Shown here one piece after another: positions 54,334 through 63,889 of a stretch of 64,000 nt of DNA. Under the pieces are notes generated by a model. That model was not told the origin of the DNA. It saw nothing but the letters and a program-made list of their open reading frames with translations, and ran no database searches. The stretch is from positions 620,001 to 684,000 of the forward strand of contig NZ_VMHN01000002.1 of the NCBI RefSeq assembly GCF_008795955.1, in the 5' to 3' direction. This DNA comes from Marinobacter denitrificans. GTDB lineage: Bacteria > Pseudomonadota > Gammaproteobacteria > Pseudomonadales > Oleiphilaceae. Made by a program: the position numbers and the translations under genes. Position 1 is the stretch's first letter. The number at the start of each line of letters is the position of its first letter.

Positions 54334-55236
54334 TTAAAAGAGTTTCCTGAGGGTAGCTCTTAACGTTTTAGCCGCGGGGCCGAGAGGTTCATCTGTGCGG
54401 TGCATCAGCCACATCCTGCCAACTGTCTCACCGTCCACGCCGAATTCAGCAGCCGGTATCCGAACCAGTCTTCCTTCCATTAGATCGCGCTCAATCAACC
54501 ATAACGGCAGATTGCCCCAGCCGATGCCCGCGCATATCAACGAGTACTTAGTGGAGTTATCGCTCACCCGCCAGGTGCCGGGCGACAGCACATCGTATTC
54601 GCGTCCGCGGGTGAGGGCGGATGGATCCTCAGTGACGATTTGAACGTGGTCGGCCAGCTCTGCAGCACTGATGGCTTCTCCAGTTAGGACGCGGTCGGCT
54701 AACGGATGTTTCGACGATACCACCGCAGCACGTGATACGAACCCAATAGCCTCACGCTCTATTCGGGGATCGGGGATGTCAATTCCACTGATGGCAAGTG
54801 TGCAGTTATTTTCTTGAAGTAGCCGAATGGCCTCTCCCAACGGCGCCGACAACACTCGTATCGTTACAAGTGGATATGCGTCCTGCAATTCCTTCAAGGC
54901 CTCCGAAGCGAGATCCACCGGAAACTGCGGATCAAGCGCGACATCCAGCCCTAGCTCCACACCCGCACCAAAGCCACGCGCCCGGGCGCGCAGCGTGTCG
55001 ACTTTAAGAAGAATGGAGCGCGCGTCTGCCAACAGCATTTTCCCCTCGGGCGTCAGTACTGGCCGGTAACCGGAGCGATCGAAGAGGGTAACTCCCAGTT
55101 GAGACTCAAGATTTCCGATTGCGTAACTGACCGCCGACTGGGCACGGGCAAGGCGATCCGCGGCACCACTGAAGCTTCCGGCTTCGTTGACGGCAACCAG
55201 CACGCGCATTTGGTCGAGGGTCAGTGCATCCAACAT
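54334..55236 (-). CDS. LysR family transcriptional regulator
   Basis: A 300-residue LysR regulator from the ATG at 55236. The HTH is QMRVLVAVNEAGSFSGAADRLARAQSAVSYAIGNLE, and the effector domain follows. It is divergent from wrbA-MFS. An inverted repeat at 55236-55264 overlaps its own start codon, as expected for an autorepressing LysR. Its 3' end overlaps a weak hairpin shared with the convergent gene (AACGTTAA/TTAACGTT at about 54330-54367). Confidence 0.93.
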   Translation of the reverse strand: MLDALTLDQMRVLVAVNEAGSFSGAADRLARAQSAVSYAIGNLESQLGVTLFDRSGYRPVLTPEGKMLLADARSILLKVDTLRARARGFGAGVELGLDVALDPQFPVDLASEALKELQDAYPLVTIRVLSAPLGEAIRLLQENNCTLAISGIDIPDPRIEREAIGFVSRAAVVSSKHPLADRVLTGEAISAAELADHVQIVTEDPSALTRGREYDVLSPGTWRVSDNSTKYSLICAGIGWGNLPLWLIERDLMEGRLVRIPAAEFGVDGETVGRMWLMHRTDEPLGPAAKTLRATLRKLF

Positions 55237-55264
55237 GATCAATTAAATAGATAGTTATTGATCA
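55236..55264. promoter_or_regulatory. Inverted-repeat LysR operator candidate, regulator/wrbA
   Basis: TGATCAAT (55236-55243) and ATTGATCA (55257-55264) are a perfect 8-bp inverted repeat with a 13-base spacer. It overlaps the LysR start codon and lies about 105 bases upstream of wrbA. This form fits the T-N11-A class of LysR sites and suggests control of both genes. Confidence 0.6.
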
Positions 55265-55369
55265 AATTTTGTCATTTTTTTAGTTCGTTAGCGAGTGTAG
55301 TTTTCTCTTAAGCATCCGAGCCGACATGGCCTCATGCCTCCATTTTGATCCATCACAGGAGACCTACAT

Positions 55370-56008
55370 ATGAGTAACGTGCTTGTTCTTTACTATTCCA
55401 GTTACGGCCACATCGAAGCGATGGCGGAGGCCGTCGCTGAGGGAGTCATAGAAACCGGGGCCGATGTCGCTATCAAGCGAGTTCCGGAGCTGGTGCCTGA
55501 AGAGGTTGCCAGTCGCTCAGATTACAAGCTGAATCAGAAAGCGCCGATTGCCAAGGTCGCAGAGCTCGCGGATTTCGACGCAATAATCATTGGTACACCG
55601 ACTCGCTTCGGCAATATGGCTAGCCAGATAAAGAACTTCCTCGACCAGGCAGGGGGGCTGTGGTTTGAGGATCGCCTGGTAGGCAAAGTCGGCAGCGTTT
55701 TCACATCAACTGGCAGCCAGCACGGTGGGCAGGAGTCGACAATTCTCGCTACACAGGTTGTATTGATGCATCTCGGTATGGTGATTGTTGGATTGCCTTA
55801 TACCTTCAAAGGTCAGATGCGGATGGACGAGATTACTGGCTGCTCGCCCTATGGTGCATCCACGCTGGCCGAAGACGACCGACATGGCAATCGTCAACCG
55901 AGTGCCAACGAACTTGCCGGGGCCCGCTTTCAAGGCCGGCACGTTGCAGAAATTGCCACCGATCTGGCCAGCGGGCGGAGTCAAAGAGCAGAGGCAGCCT
56001 CCTCATGA
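55370..56008 (+). CDS. wrbA: NAD(P)H:quinone oxidoreductase, WrbA type
   Basis: A 212-residue flavodoxin-like quinone reductase. FMN-binding loops [31 protein letters not shown] and [11 protein letters not shown] are intact. The conserved [11 protein letters not shown] tail loop is present. It reduces quinones by two electrons and protects from redox cycling. A strong CAGGAG site precedes the ATG. The stop overlaps the MFS start (ATGA), and the divergent LysR likely regulates both. Confidence 0.95.
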   Translation: MSNVLVLYYSSYGHIEAMAEAVAEGVIETGADVAIKRVPELVPEEVASRSDYKLNQKAPIAKVAELADFDAIIIGTPTRFGNMASQIKNFLDQAGGLWFEDRLVGKVGSVFTSTGSQHGGQESTILATQVVLMHLGMVIVGLPYTFKGQMRMDEITGCSPYGASTLAEDDRHGNRQPSANELAGARFQGRHVAEIATDLASGRSQRAEAASS

Positions 56009-57213
56009 GTGTTGCGTCCAAAGCCCTGGATCGCATGGCCTGGCCCGTGGTGGCACTCATCATCGGGGCCGGTGTGATTTCGGCCTGCCAGCTTGGCAAG
56101 GCACCCCTGGCTTTGCAGGCTGTGCAACAGGAACTGCAACTGGGTCTCGGTACGGCGTCCTGGTTGATTTCAGCGTTCGCCGTGATCGGGGCCGTCCTGG
56201 GGGCGCCAATTGGCCTGACTGTTGATCGTATCGGAGTGCGGCGAACGGCGATTCTTAGCTTGCTGGTTATGGGAACAGGCTCTGCTTTAGGTGCGCTGTC
56301 GAACGACGCTACAAGCCTGCTTGCCACGCGAGTGCTTGAAGGCCTCGGCTTTCTCGGTCTCGTTGTAGCAGCTCCAGCTCTAATTGCCGCAGTGGCTCCG
56401 GAACGAATTCGTGACCGGGCCATGGCATTGTGGGCGATCTTCATGCCAACAGGCCTGATGCTGGTGTTGCTGGCAGCACCCCTGTTGAACACGATTACGT
56501 GGCGGGGCTTCTGGTTGCTAAACGCCGCAGTCCTGATCAGTTACGCGGCACTTCTGGGCTGGGTAGTGCCTTCGTCTCAGTGCGCGAGTTCCAAGCATAG
56601 CTCTATCCTCAAAGACATCAAACAAACGACCGCTGCACCGGGGCCCTGGGTTCTTGGAGCACTATTCGCTCTATTCTCAACCTTGTTCTTCGCCGTGTTC
56701 GGATTCCTCCCATCGCTGCTCACGGAACGACTCGGGGTCAGCGATGAAGCGGCAAGTATGCTAAGCGCCGTTGCTGTTGCGGCAAGTGGCGTTGGCAATA
56801 TCGTCTGTGGGCTGCTTTTGGCACGCGGGGTGGAGTCAATCCGATTACTTTACGGAAGCTTTGGCACCATGTTGATCTGTGGCGGCGGCGTGTTCAGCGC
56901 AGTCGTACCAGGGCCCGGGATTTACGCACTATGCCTGGTTTTTACGTTTGCCAGTGGATTTGTTCCGGTGGTGATATTCAAGAGAGCCGCGCATTTTGCG
57001 CCACACAATGCGTTGGTAGGGACCACGCTAGGCTTTGCCATGCAGGGCAACAATATCGGCTTGCTGATCGGCCCGGCCGTTGCGGGAGTGCTGGTAGCTG
57101 CTTTCGGTTGGTCTGCTGTGTCGATACTGGTTGTCGCGTGTGCCCCTGTTGCCGCGCTCTTGCTGAACGTTTTTCGGAAGCTTCAGGCAAAAAGGGGAGT
57201 TCAGATGTGCTGA
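56005..57213 (+). CDS. MFS transporter coupled to wrbA
   Basis: A 402-residue major facilitator with about twelve transmembrane helices. It has the motif-A-like loop [16 protein letters not shown] after helix 2 and a second half-copy near the middle ([14 protein letters not shown]). It lacks a cytoplasmic N-terminal extension. The ATGA overlap with wrbA indicates a two-gene operon, suggesting export of the compound sensed by the LysR regulator, such as a quinone or drug. Confidence 0.9.
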   Translation: MSVASKALDRMAWPVVALIIGAGVISACQLGKAPLALQAVQQELQLGLGTASWLISAFAVIGAVLGAPIGLTVDRIGVRRTAILSLLVMGTGSALGALSNDATSLLATRVLEGLGFLGLVVAAPALIAAVAPERIRDRAMALWAIFMPTGLMLVLLAAPLLNTITWRGFWLLNAAVLISYAALLGWVVPSSQCASSKHSSILKDIKQTTAAPGPWVLGALFALFSTLFFAVFGFLPSLLTERLGVSDEAASMLSAVAVAASGVGNIVCGLLLARGVESIRLLYGSFGTMLICGGGVFSAVVPGPGIYALCLVFTFASGFVPVVIFKRAAHFAPHNALVGTTLGFAMQGNNIGLLIGPAVAGVLVAAFGWSAVSILVVACAPVAALLLNVFRKLQAKRGVQMC

Positions 57214-57355
57214 TGAGCTGTACTGGAACACGGGGTCAGCGCGAGCTGCTTTGTGTTGTCGTCCATCAAATACAGATAACCATGGCCCACGTCTTTATAC
57301 CTTTTAACATAATATACATTATGCGCAGTACAGTATACTTTTTGTGATCCGCCCG

Positions 57356-59467
57356 TTAGGCCTGCCCCAGGTTTACCAGGAAGCTATCCAGGGGTTGAGG
57401 CTTCGCTATGCCGTAACCCTGAGCGTAGTCTACCCCGATCTCAAGTAGCTCCTGCAAAATACTGTTGTTCTCGACAAATTCAGCGATGGTTTTCAATCCC
57501 ATAACATGGCCAATGTTATTGATGGCCTCCACCATGGCGCGGTCAATTGAATCGCTGGTGAGATTCTTGATAAATGCGCCGTCTATTTTCAGATAGTCCA
57601 CCGGTAGGTTCTTTAAATAACCGAATGAGGACATCCCACTTCCGAAATCGTCCAAAGAAAAGCGACACCCGAGTGTTCTCAGCGTCTGGATGATATGGCG
57701 CGCGTTGGCCAGATTGGCTATGGCTTCCGTTTCGGTAATCTCAAAACAGATCACCGCAGGAGAAACGGCAAAGCGCTCAAAGCAGTTAGTGATGAACTGC
57801 AAGAATCCTTCGTCCCCCAGAGACGCCCCTGAAAGATTAATTGTACAGGTTCCAACTCGCTCGGTGCCGGCCTTGGCTAATTGGCTAAAGGCCGTGCCCA
57901 ACACCCATTGATCAATGTTCACCATCAGATTGTAGCGCTCTGCGGCCGGAATGAACGCCATGGGTGGAACCAGTTTTCCACCTGTGTCGAGCAGACGTAG
58001 TAACAGTTCGAAATGCGCACCTTCTTTTTCGGTCCGGGCCCGGGGACCAGGGGACGTCGGCACGATAGACTGGCAATGCAAACGGAATTGGTTCTCCTTA
58101 AATGCTTCGCGAATTCGCCCAACCCATTGGGTTTGCCGGAACTTGTTAGCCAGTACCTGATCGTCACTTCTGTACAGATGGATGCGATTACGGCCTTTCT
58201 CCTTTGCCAGGTAGCAGGCATTATCGGCCGCCGTTAGCAGGTCGGCCAGCGACCAGCTGTTATCGCTGAAATTGACCTGCCCGATACTCAGGCCAACGCG
58301 AAAGGGCTTGCCTTCCCAGGTGAAGCCAAGATCCTCAACTTCTTCTTTGAGTGCCTTGGCGATACGCTTTGCAACAGATTCGGGGCAGTCTTGCAACAAC
58401 ACTCCAAACTCATCACCCCCCAGGCGTGCCAGCAGATCGGAATGCCTGAGATGTTTTTGAAGTACGGGGCCTAGTGTCCGTAACAAAGCGTCTCCTGCCA
58501 GGTGACCACAGGTATCGTTGACGACCTTGAACTGATCCAGATCCATAAACATAAGGCTGTGGGGGCCGTCCGTTCCCCCTCGCGCTTCTAACAAATTACG
58601 CAGGCGTCGTTCGAACGCCTGTCGGTTAAGGAGTCCGGTGAGACCGTCATGGCTTGCCTGATGGGAAACCTTTGCTGCCAGTTGGCGAGCGTGAGATACG
58701 TCGTGGAAGACCATCACGACCCCGATGAGCCGCCCTGCCCGGTCGCGTATGGGCGCGGCGGAATCTTCAATGGCAAACTCTGTGCCGTCCCGGTGCAGCA
58801 AAATCGTATGATTTGCTAACCCCACCGTATGGCCATTGGCTATCACCCGTGCTACCGGGTTCTCCGCTGGTAAGCGAGTGTGCTCATTTATAATATCGAA
58901 GACCTGTAGCAGCGGAAGCCCCCGCGCTTCGGTTTCTGACCATCCAGTCAGGGATTCCGCAACCGGATTCAGGTAGTTGACACGTCCTTCGGTATCGGTA
59001 GTAATAACCGCGTCGCCGATGGACTTCAGGGTGACCTGCGCTAATTCTTTTTCGGCAAACAGTTGGCTTTCCATCTGTTGACGGCGAGACACCTCCCGTT
59101 TAAGAGCGTATACCTGCTGGGTGATCTCGACAAAGCGCTGGTTAGCCGCCCTCTCGGCCGTACAACGTACAATAATTTTGGCCACTGAACTCCGCTGGCC
59201 CGGCAGTCGGGCCCCGTACGTCGTGTAGCGCTCGCCATCCGGGCCCTTGAGGACCACCTGGCCACGGATAAAATTCCCACTCCGAGCCCAGTTTCTAATC
59301 GAAGACTCAAGCTTGGCCGGATCAATTGCCAAGTCATGGAGCTCCATTCCATTGCCCAAACCGCGGAATAGTTTACGGGCCGCAGGATTTGCATCCACCA
59401 CCTTACCTTGGCCGGACAACAGCACAAGTGCCTCTGGTACCAGGCTTTCCCAAGATTTGTTATTCAT
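57356..59467 (-). CDS. PAS-PAS-GGDEF-EAL cyclic di-GMP signalling protein
   Basis: A 703-residue cytoplasmic protein. An N-terminal PAS-like segment (about 10-110) is followed by a short coiled coil and a second PAS (about 140-260: IGDAVITTDTEGRVNYLNPVAESLTGW). GGDEF is at 350-354 with an RHSD inhibitory site just upstream, so diguanylate cyclase activity is expected. The EAL domain starts at Glu487, where the motif reads ELLLR (Glu and Arg kept, Ala replaced by Leu). It retains EITETEA and DDFGSGMSSFGYLKNLPVDYLKID, so phosphodiesterase activity is likely. It is 13 bases downstream of the sensor gene at 59481-60029 and probably co-transcribed with it. Confidence 0.95.
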   Translation of the reverse strand: MNNKSWESLVPEALVLLSGQGKVVDANPAARKLFRGLGNGMELHDLAIDPAKLESSIRNWARSGNFIRGQVVLKGPDGERYTTYGARLPGQRSSVAKIIVRCTAERAANQRFVEITQQVYALKREVSRRQQMESQLFAEKELAQVTLKSIGDAVITTDTEGRVNYLNPVAESLTGWSETEARGLPLLQVFDIINEHTRLPAENPVARVIANGHTVGLANHTILLHRDGTEFAIEDSAAPIRDRAGRLIGVVMVFHDVSHARQLAAKVSHQASHDGLTGLLNRQAFERRLRNLLEARGGTDGPHSLMFMDLDQFKVVNDTCGHLAGDALLRTLGPVLQKHLRHSDLLARLGGDEFGVLLQDCPESVAKRIAKALKEEVEDLGFTWEGKPFRVGLSIGQVNFSDNSWSLADLLTAADNACYLAKEKGRNRIHLYRSDDQVLANKFRQTQWVGRIREAFKENQFRLHCQSIVPTSPGPRARTEKEGAHFELLLRLLDTGGKLVPPMAFIPAAERYNLMVNIDQWVLGTAFSQLAKAGTERVGTCTINLSGASLGDEGFLQFITNCFERFAVSPAVICFEITETEAIANLANARHIIQTLRTLGCRFSLDDFGSGMSSFGYLKNLPVDYLKIDGAFIKNLTSDSIDRAMVEAINNIGHVMGLKTIAEFVENNSILQELLEIGVDYAQGYGIAKPQPLDSFLVNLGQA

Positions 59468-59480
59468 TCCCTACCCATCA

Positions 59481-60029
59481 TCAGGATTCTGATTTGAAAT
59501 ATTCGTGTCCTGATGCAGCTTCGGACTCGGCGGTGGGTTGCAGGTGAACAACGACTCGGCAGCCAGGATCCCCCCGGGCTATGGTCTCTTCCAAGGATAC
59601 CTTGGCATAACCCATGCTCTGGGAGGCAATGATGCCAAACACATTGCTTGTCATCATGCACATGGAGGTGCGTCCTTTAACTTTCTCTGCAAAGGGACAG
59701 GCCCGGTTGCCAAGCACGATACGATCATCACTCTGTTCGATAATATAAAAGTCGCCTTTGATCCGGTCTTTCAGGTCCACGAGCACTTCTGCTATTTGGG
59801 GGCGCGTTAGATTGGAAACTCCCAGGGCTCTTTTGTAATCGAGGTCCATCTGATTGCCCATATTCTGCCCAACGATGCTGATAAAACCGGCAGCCTCTTC
59901 AAGGCCCACGACGTCTTCCAGTACGCCGGAGAGTTCGCGTATCAGATTACGGAGAAAGAGGTCTCTTTCCAGTGGTATGTCCAGTTCAGTGATTGGAATG
60001 AGTCGGGAGCCGGTATCAAACGCCGCCAT
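59481..60029 (-). CDS. Methanogen-output-domain (MetOD1) sensor protein
   Basis: A 182-residue single-domain protein I recognise as methanogen output domain 1. The hallmark segments are [50 protein letters not shown] and [11 protein letters not shown]. Cys111, Cys124 and Cys157 (in GDPGCRVVV) are candidate metal or redox ligands. Related domains are often C-terminal in sensory proteins or stand-alone next to signalling enzymes. A strong AAAAGGAG precedes the ATG. It likely feeds the c-di-GMP enzyme encoded 13 bases downstream. Confidence 0.85.
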   Translation of the reverse strand: MAAFDTGSRLIPITELDIPLERDLFLRNLIRELSGVLEDVVGLEEAAGFISIVGQNMGNQMDLDYKRALGVSNLTRPQIAEVLVDLKDRIKGDFYIIEQSDDRIVLGNRACPFAEKVKGRTSMCMMTSNVFGIIASQSMGYAKVSLEETIARGDPGCRVVVHLQPTAESEAASGHEYFKSES

Positions 60030-60324
60030 AACAAACTCCTTTTGATTGATGACCTCGGTGGGTATTTCTCAGCGTACAACATTAACAGCGTATTTAGCGG
60101 GGAATCATTGCATTTTGCAGGTTAAAAATTAGCAACTACAACTCGGGGCAAGTCCATAATAATGGTTTCTGCATATCCCCCAGATAACCTCTTCCTAGTA
60201 AACTAATAGTGAGCTTACACACTAACTGTCGTCCAAATGTTGAGTTCAGTTGCTTGTCCTTTGGGATAAAACGTCTGAAGAACGGACGTGCGGCCGACAA
60301 TAGATTGACTGGAGGTTATGACCT

Positions 60325-60459
60325 ATGAACATTGTGCCCGTAATTACTCTTTTTGGCGGCCTGGCGGCATTTTTCGCATTGGCTGTTGCCCTCAGGTTCG
60401 CGGTTGGCGTAACTCAGAGGCCAGCCAAACAGAATGAAAAAGAACTCACCAGTTCATAA
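60325..60459 (+). CDS. 44-residue single-helix membrane peptide
   Basis: A short gene starting at ATG 60325, with GGAGG nine bases upstream, ending at TAA 60457-60459. The peptide has one hydrophobic helix (about residues 4-29: ITLFGGLAAFFALAVALRF) and a polar, charged tail ending NEKELTSS. It converges on the ACT-domain gene with six bases between. Membrane micro-proteins often accompany terminal oxidases or reductases, but no such role is shown here. The preceding 295 bases (60030-60324) hold no other gene I can support, only AT-rich promoter-like DNA. Confidence 0.6.
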   Translation: MNIVPVITLFGGLAAFFALAVALRFAVGVTQRPAKQNEKELTSS

Positions 60460-60465
60460 CAATCC

Positions 60466-60876
60466 CTAGCCGCTCGGCTGGCTGGCAAGCCCTTTCAGTG
60501 CTTCCATGGCCTCATCGATCCGGTCGCTGGGCACGAACATGTGATCGTGATAAAAGCCGGCAATAACATTCGTGGTAATGCCACGCTCTGCCAGCAGACT
60601 GGTTACAACGGATGTGAGCCCTAGGGCTTCAAGGCTGGAATGCCCTTCGAGCGTTATACGGCGGAACTCTCGGTAATAGTCCAGGCCCTCGTCTTTGGCC
60701 TGTTGCAGAGGAATAACCAGGGTAAGACCTTCCAGTTCAGCAATGCTTACGATGGGTTTGAGCTTTTCCAACTCCCCGTACTTTGCGCGAGGTACTGTGC
60801 AGTAGACATAGGAGTCGGGGTCAAGCTTCGGGGAGAGCTGCTTGATCAGATCCTGGAGAAATTGTGATCGCTTCAT
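60466..60876 (-). CDS. ACT domain-containing protein
   Basis: A 136-residue protein made of two tandem ACT-like modules: an N-terminal ACT_3 type (SYVYCTVPRAKYGELEKLKPIVSI) and a C-terminal ACT_7 type (HSSLEALGLTSVVTSLLAERGITTNVIAGFYHDHMFVPSDR). Such proteins are often annotated as amino-acid sensors. It lies just downstream of norD on the same strand, with 94 bases between them; a functional link is not evident. Confidence 0.88.
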   Translation of the reverse strand: MKRSQFLQDLIKQLSPKLDPDSYVYCTVPRAKYGELEKLKPIVSIAELEGLTLVIPLQQAKDEGLDYYREFRRITLEGHSSLEALGLTSVVTSLLAERGITTNVIAGFYHDHMFVPSDRIDEAMEALKGLASQPSG

Positions 60877-60970
60877 ACTTGGCTGTCCTCTGGCCGAGTT
60901 TCATGGGCCTTATGGGGGAATCCCGAACTAACTTTGCTTTTCGCTCTTTAGCCTGTACGAAATTTTCTTT

Positions 60971-63022
60971 TCAAGCTACCACTACCAACCGTTTCATCCA
61001 ATCAAGTAGTACATTGGCAAGCAATTCGGGTCTGGTCAATAACCGATACTGGTGTGCACCAAAGATTCTGGGCAGGTAGTTGGCGGCCTGGCGATCTATG
61101 GTCAGGCAGAAGGGATAAATGCCCTGCAGACTGGCTTCGGTTACTGCCTGACGCATATCCTCAACACCGTAGCGTCCTTCGTAGTCGTCCTTGTCATTGG
61201 GCTTGCCGTCGGAGAGCAACAGTAATAGCCGGTGCGCCGCTGCCTGCTGCATCAGATCTGTGGTGGCGTGGCGTATGGCAGCACCCGCCCGGGTGTAATG
61301 CTGCGGCTCAAGCGCGCTGATCCTCAGCGCTACATCGTTATTGAAGGTTTCGCTAAAACGTTTCACCTGGCGAACCGTGACCGCATCCGGACCCTCGCCG
61401 GAAAATGCCTGCACTGCGTATGGCTCTCCCAGCTTTTCCAGCGCTACGCACACCAACAGCAAAGCTTCCCGTTCCACGTCGATAATGCGTTTGTTCGCCG
61501 ACACCCAGCTGTCGGTGGAACCACTGATATCGATCAGCAGCATGATCGCCATATTGCGGTCCCCCGACCGCCGCGTCTGATAGAGCCCCTCGGCCATGTG
61601 GAATCCGGCCCGGAAGTCGGCAACGCTCTCCGTATAGGCATCAAGATCAATATCGTCGCCATCCGGCTGCTTACGAAGCCGCACCCGCTGGGCGCTCAGC
61701 ATTTCAAAGCGGCGCCGGATATCATTGAGCATGGACTCATGCGCTTTCAAGGTTTCATCCACCCACTTCTGGGAGCCCTGACCGCTAGAAAGAATACGTA
61801 CGGTGGCCCCCGGTTCCCGGTAGATCCGGCTGCGGTAATCCCATTCCGGGTAACTGAAACCCTCACCATTGGCAATCGCGGCTTTCAGTTCCTGTTTTGG
61901 TTTTGCGTCCGGCGGGTCATCGGATAGCAGCACCTCCTTGGGGCGGCCCGGGGTAGACACCAGGCGTGCCTCGGATAATTCCGAGACCAGATCGCCGTAT
62001 TCGTCGGCACTGATATCGTCGTCCCGGTCTACCGGTCGCTGCAAACCCATTGGGTCCTCGGCATGGGGATGGGATTCGTCTCCCTGCATCATCCAGATGC
62101 TGTCGTCGTTATCACTTTCCTCTTCCTCTTCTGTGGCTTTGCGTTCGTTGGGACGACGGGCCAGGTGCCCTGCTCTGGGCGTTTCGTCGCCTTCCTCAGC
62201 GTCTTTTGAAGGGTCAGTTGCTGTATCCGTGACAGCTTCTGCGGGCGGGAGCCGGAAATCGCCACTCCACCAATCCTTCAGTAACGGCCGTGGGCCCAGT
62301 CGTTTCTCATCCACACCTTTGGGAACCAGCCCCAGCTCACCGATCAACTGGCGAGCACAGGCCAGAGACCTGGCCGGAGACTCGCAAAAAGGTACCTGGT
62401 CATGCAGTTGCTGACCTCCCAACTCAAGAAAGGAACGGAACAACCGCTCCAGCGGCTGCCTTGAGGCCGGAAATCGGTGTAATGGCGGCCGCACGGTCAG
62501 GGCTCGCGCCCGCAGCTGCTCAAGCGCTCCAGTCATGCCTGGCAGGGCCGCTGTCAGTTCCTGATCCGCGGAGTAGGCTTCCAACAGCAGATAAACATCT
62601 GCCAGCAGCGGAAGCATATCTTTGCTGTGGATCTCCGCCCCACCCCGCCGGGCTCGATAAACCTGCTGCAGCGCCATGGCCCGATAGAGCATTGTGGCTT
62701 CACCCGTATCGGCAATGCCCAGATCAGGTGGTAGCCAGATAGATACACCATCGGTGGCCGGAACTGAGTATTCGCATCTGGGCCTGCTGTCATGCCTGAA
62801 CAGGATCGACAACATGGTGGTATGGGCTGGGGGCTGCGCGACACGCATGGGAAAACCTGTACCAAACACAGCTGTGATCAGCAGGTCCAGTCGGGTTGCA
62901 ACGTCCCGCAGTGTGACGGTGCGGACGGCGTCTGGGGATGTCTGGTAACGTTGCCACAGCCTTTGTGCGTAAATGGTGGTGTGGCGGGCAACGTCACTGA
63001 TGACCTCTTCTGCTTCAGCCAT
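60971..63022 (-). CDS. norD: Nitric oxide reductase activation protein NorD
   Basis: A 683-residue protein with a C-terminal von Willebrand factor A domain containing the metal-ion site MLLIDISGSTDSW (about residue 493). A long acidic, low-complexity middle (about 265-320, EEEEESDNDD) precedes it. NorD works with the AAA+ ATPase NorQ to insert metal into, or activate, nitric oxide reductase. The start has GGGAG upstream. It follows norQ by 47 bases on the same strand. The fit to NorD and not CbbO rests on the neighbouring genes and overall size. Confidence 0.92.
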   Translation of the reverse strand: MAEAEEVISDVARHTTIYAQRLWQRYQTSPDAVRTVTLRDVATRLDLLITAVFGTGFPMRVAQPPAHTTMLSILFRHDSRPRCEYSVPATDGVSIWLPPDLGIADTGEATMLYRAMALQQVYRARRGGAEIHSKDMLPLLADVYLLLEAYSADQELTAALPGMTGALEQLRARALTVRPPLHRFPASRQPLERLFRSFLELGGQQLHDQVPFCESPARSLACARQLIGELGLVPKGVDEKRLGPRPLLKDWWSGDFRLPPAEAVTDTATDPSKDAEEGDETPRAGHLARRPNERKATEEEEESDNDDSIWMMQGDESHPHAEDPMGLQRPVDRDDDISADEYGDLVSELSEARLVSTPGRPKEVLLSDDPPDAKPKQELKAAIANGEGFSYPEWDYRSRIYREPGATVRILSSGQGSQKWVDETLKAHESMLNDIRRRFEMLSAQRVRLRKQPDGDDIDLDAYTESVADFRAGFHMAEGLYQTRRSGDRNMAIMLLIDISGSTDSWVSANKRIIDVEREALLLVCVALEKLGEPYAVQAFSGEGPDAVTVRQVKRFSETFNNDVALRISALEPQHYTRAGAAIRHATTDLMQQAAAHRLLLLLSDGKPNDKDDYEGRYGVEDMRQAVTEASLQGIYPFCLTIDRQAANYLPRIFGAHQYRLLTRPELLANVLLDWMKRLVVVA

Positions 63023-63069
63023 GAAGGGCTCCCGCTAGCGCCGGTGTGTTGGCACGGTGCGCGCCAGGT

Positions 63070-63888
63070 TCAGACGAACGTAACATCTACCAGATCATGC
63101 ATGGCCCCAACCAGGGATTCGTCATCCGACAATGGTGAAACAAGCCCCGCGTAACATGCTTCTTTTACTGGAATACCCCGGCCCACGAGGCTCGCTGTTG
63201 CGATCAGAAGGCGGGTGCTGGGAACCTCCGCCAGGCCCCGGTCGCGGAGTGACCGGATTCGGTGAGCCAGGTTCACCAGGGCGCGGGCGGTTGCCGGATC
63301 TGCCCCACTCTCCTGCATCACAATCCTGGCTTCCTGCTCTGCGGGGGGAAAGTCCAGGTCCATCGCGACGAAACGCTGTCGCGTGCTGGGTTTCAGGTCC
63401 TTCAGCATTCGCTGATAGCCCGGGTTATAGGAAACCACCAACTGGAACCCGGGCGCCGCGCGGACCGTCTCACCGGTCTTGTCGATGGGGAGAATACGCC
63501 GGTGGTCCGTCAGGGCATGAAGAACGACGATGGTGTCCTGCCGTGCTTCTACCACTTCGTCCAGATAGCAGATGGCCCCTTCCCGGACGGCCTTTGTCAG
63601 CGGGCCGTCCTGCCAGACGGTGCCGTCATGGCGGATCAGGTAACGCCCGATAAGATCGCTGGCAGTAAGATCATCGTGACAGGGAATGGTGACCAGTTTC
63701 CGGCCCAGGCGCCAGGCCATGTATTCCACAAACCGGGTTTTCCCACAACCGGTCGGCCCCTTGAGCATGACTGCGAGTTTTCCCTCATGGCACTGCTCAA
63801 AGATACGTACCTCCTCTCCCGACGGGAGGTAGTACGGCATCTCGCCCGTGCGGTCTTCCTCGCTCCTGACCAGTTCATCAACAGACAC
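63070..63888 (-). CDS. norQ: AAA+ ATPase NorQ (CbbQ/NirQ/NorQ family)
   Basis: A 272-residue MoxR-type AAA+ ATPase. Walker A GPTGCGKT is at 44-51, Walker B AICYLDEVVEAR near 109-120 and sensor-type Arg/Asn motifs follow (VSYNPGYQ). The C-terminal part IPVKEACYAGLVSPLSDD is the CbbQ C-domain. It starts at GTG 63888, one base after the stop of the upstream gene. It acts with NorD in nitric oxide reductase assembly. Confidence 0.93.
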   Translation of the reverse strand: MSVDELVRSEEDRTGEMPYYLPSGEEVRIFEQCHEGKLAVMLKGPTGCGKTRFVEYMAWRLGRKLVTIPCHDDLTASDLIGRYLIRHDGTVWQDGPLTKAVREGAICYLDEVVEARQDTIVVLHALTDHRRILPIDKTGETVRAAPGFQLVVSYNPGYQRMLKDLKPSTRQRFVAMDLDFPPAEQEARIVMQESGADPATARALVNLAHRIRSLRDRGLAEVPSTRLLIATASLVGRGIPVKEACYAGLVSPLSDDESLVGAMHDLVDVTFV

Positions 63889-63889
63889 G

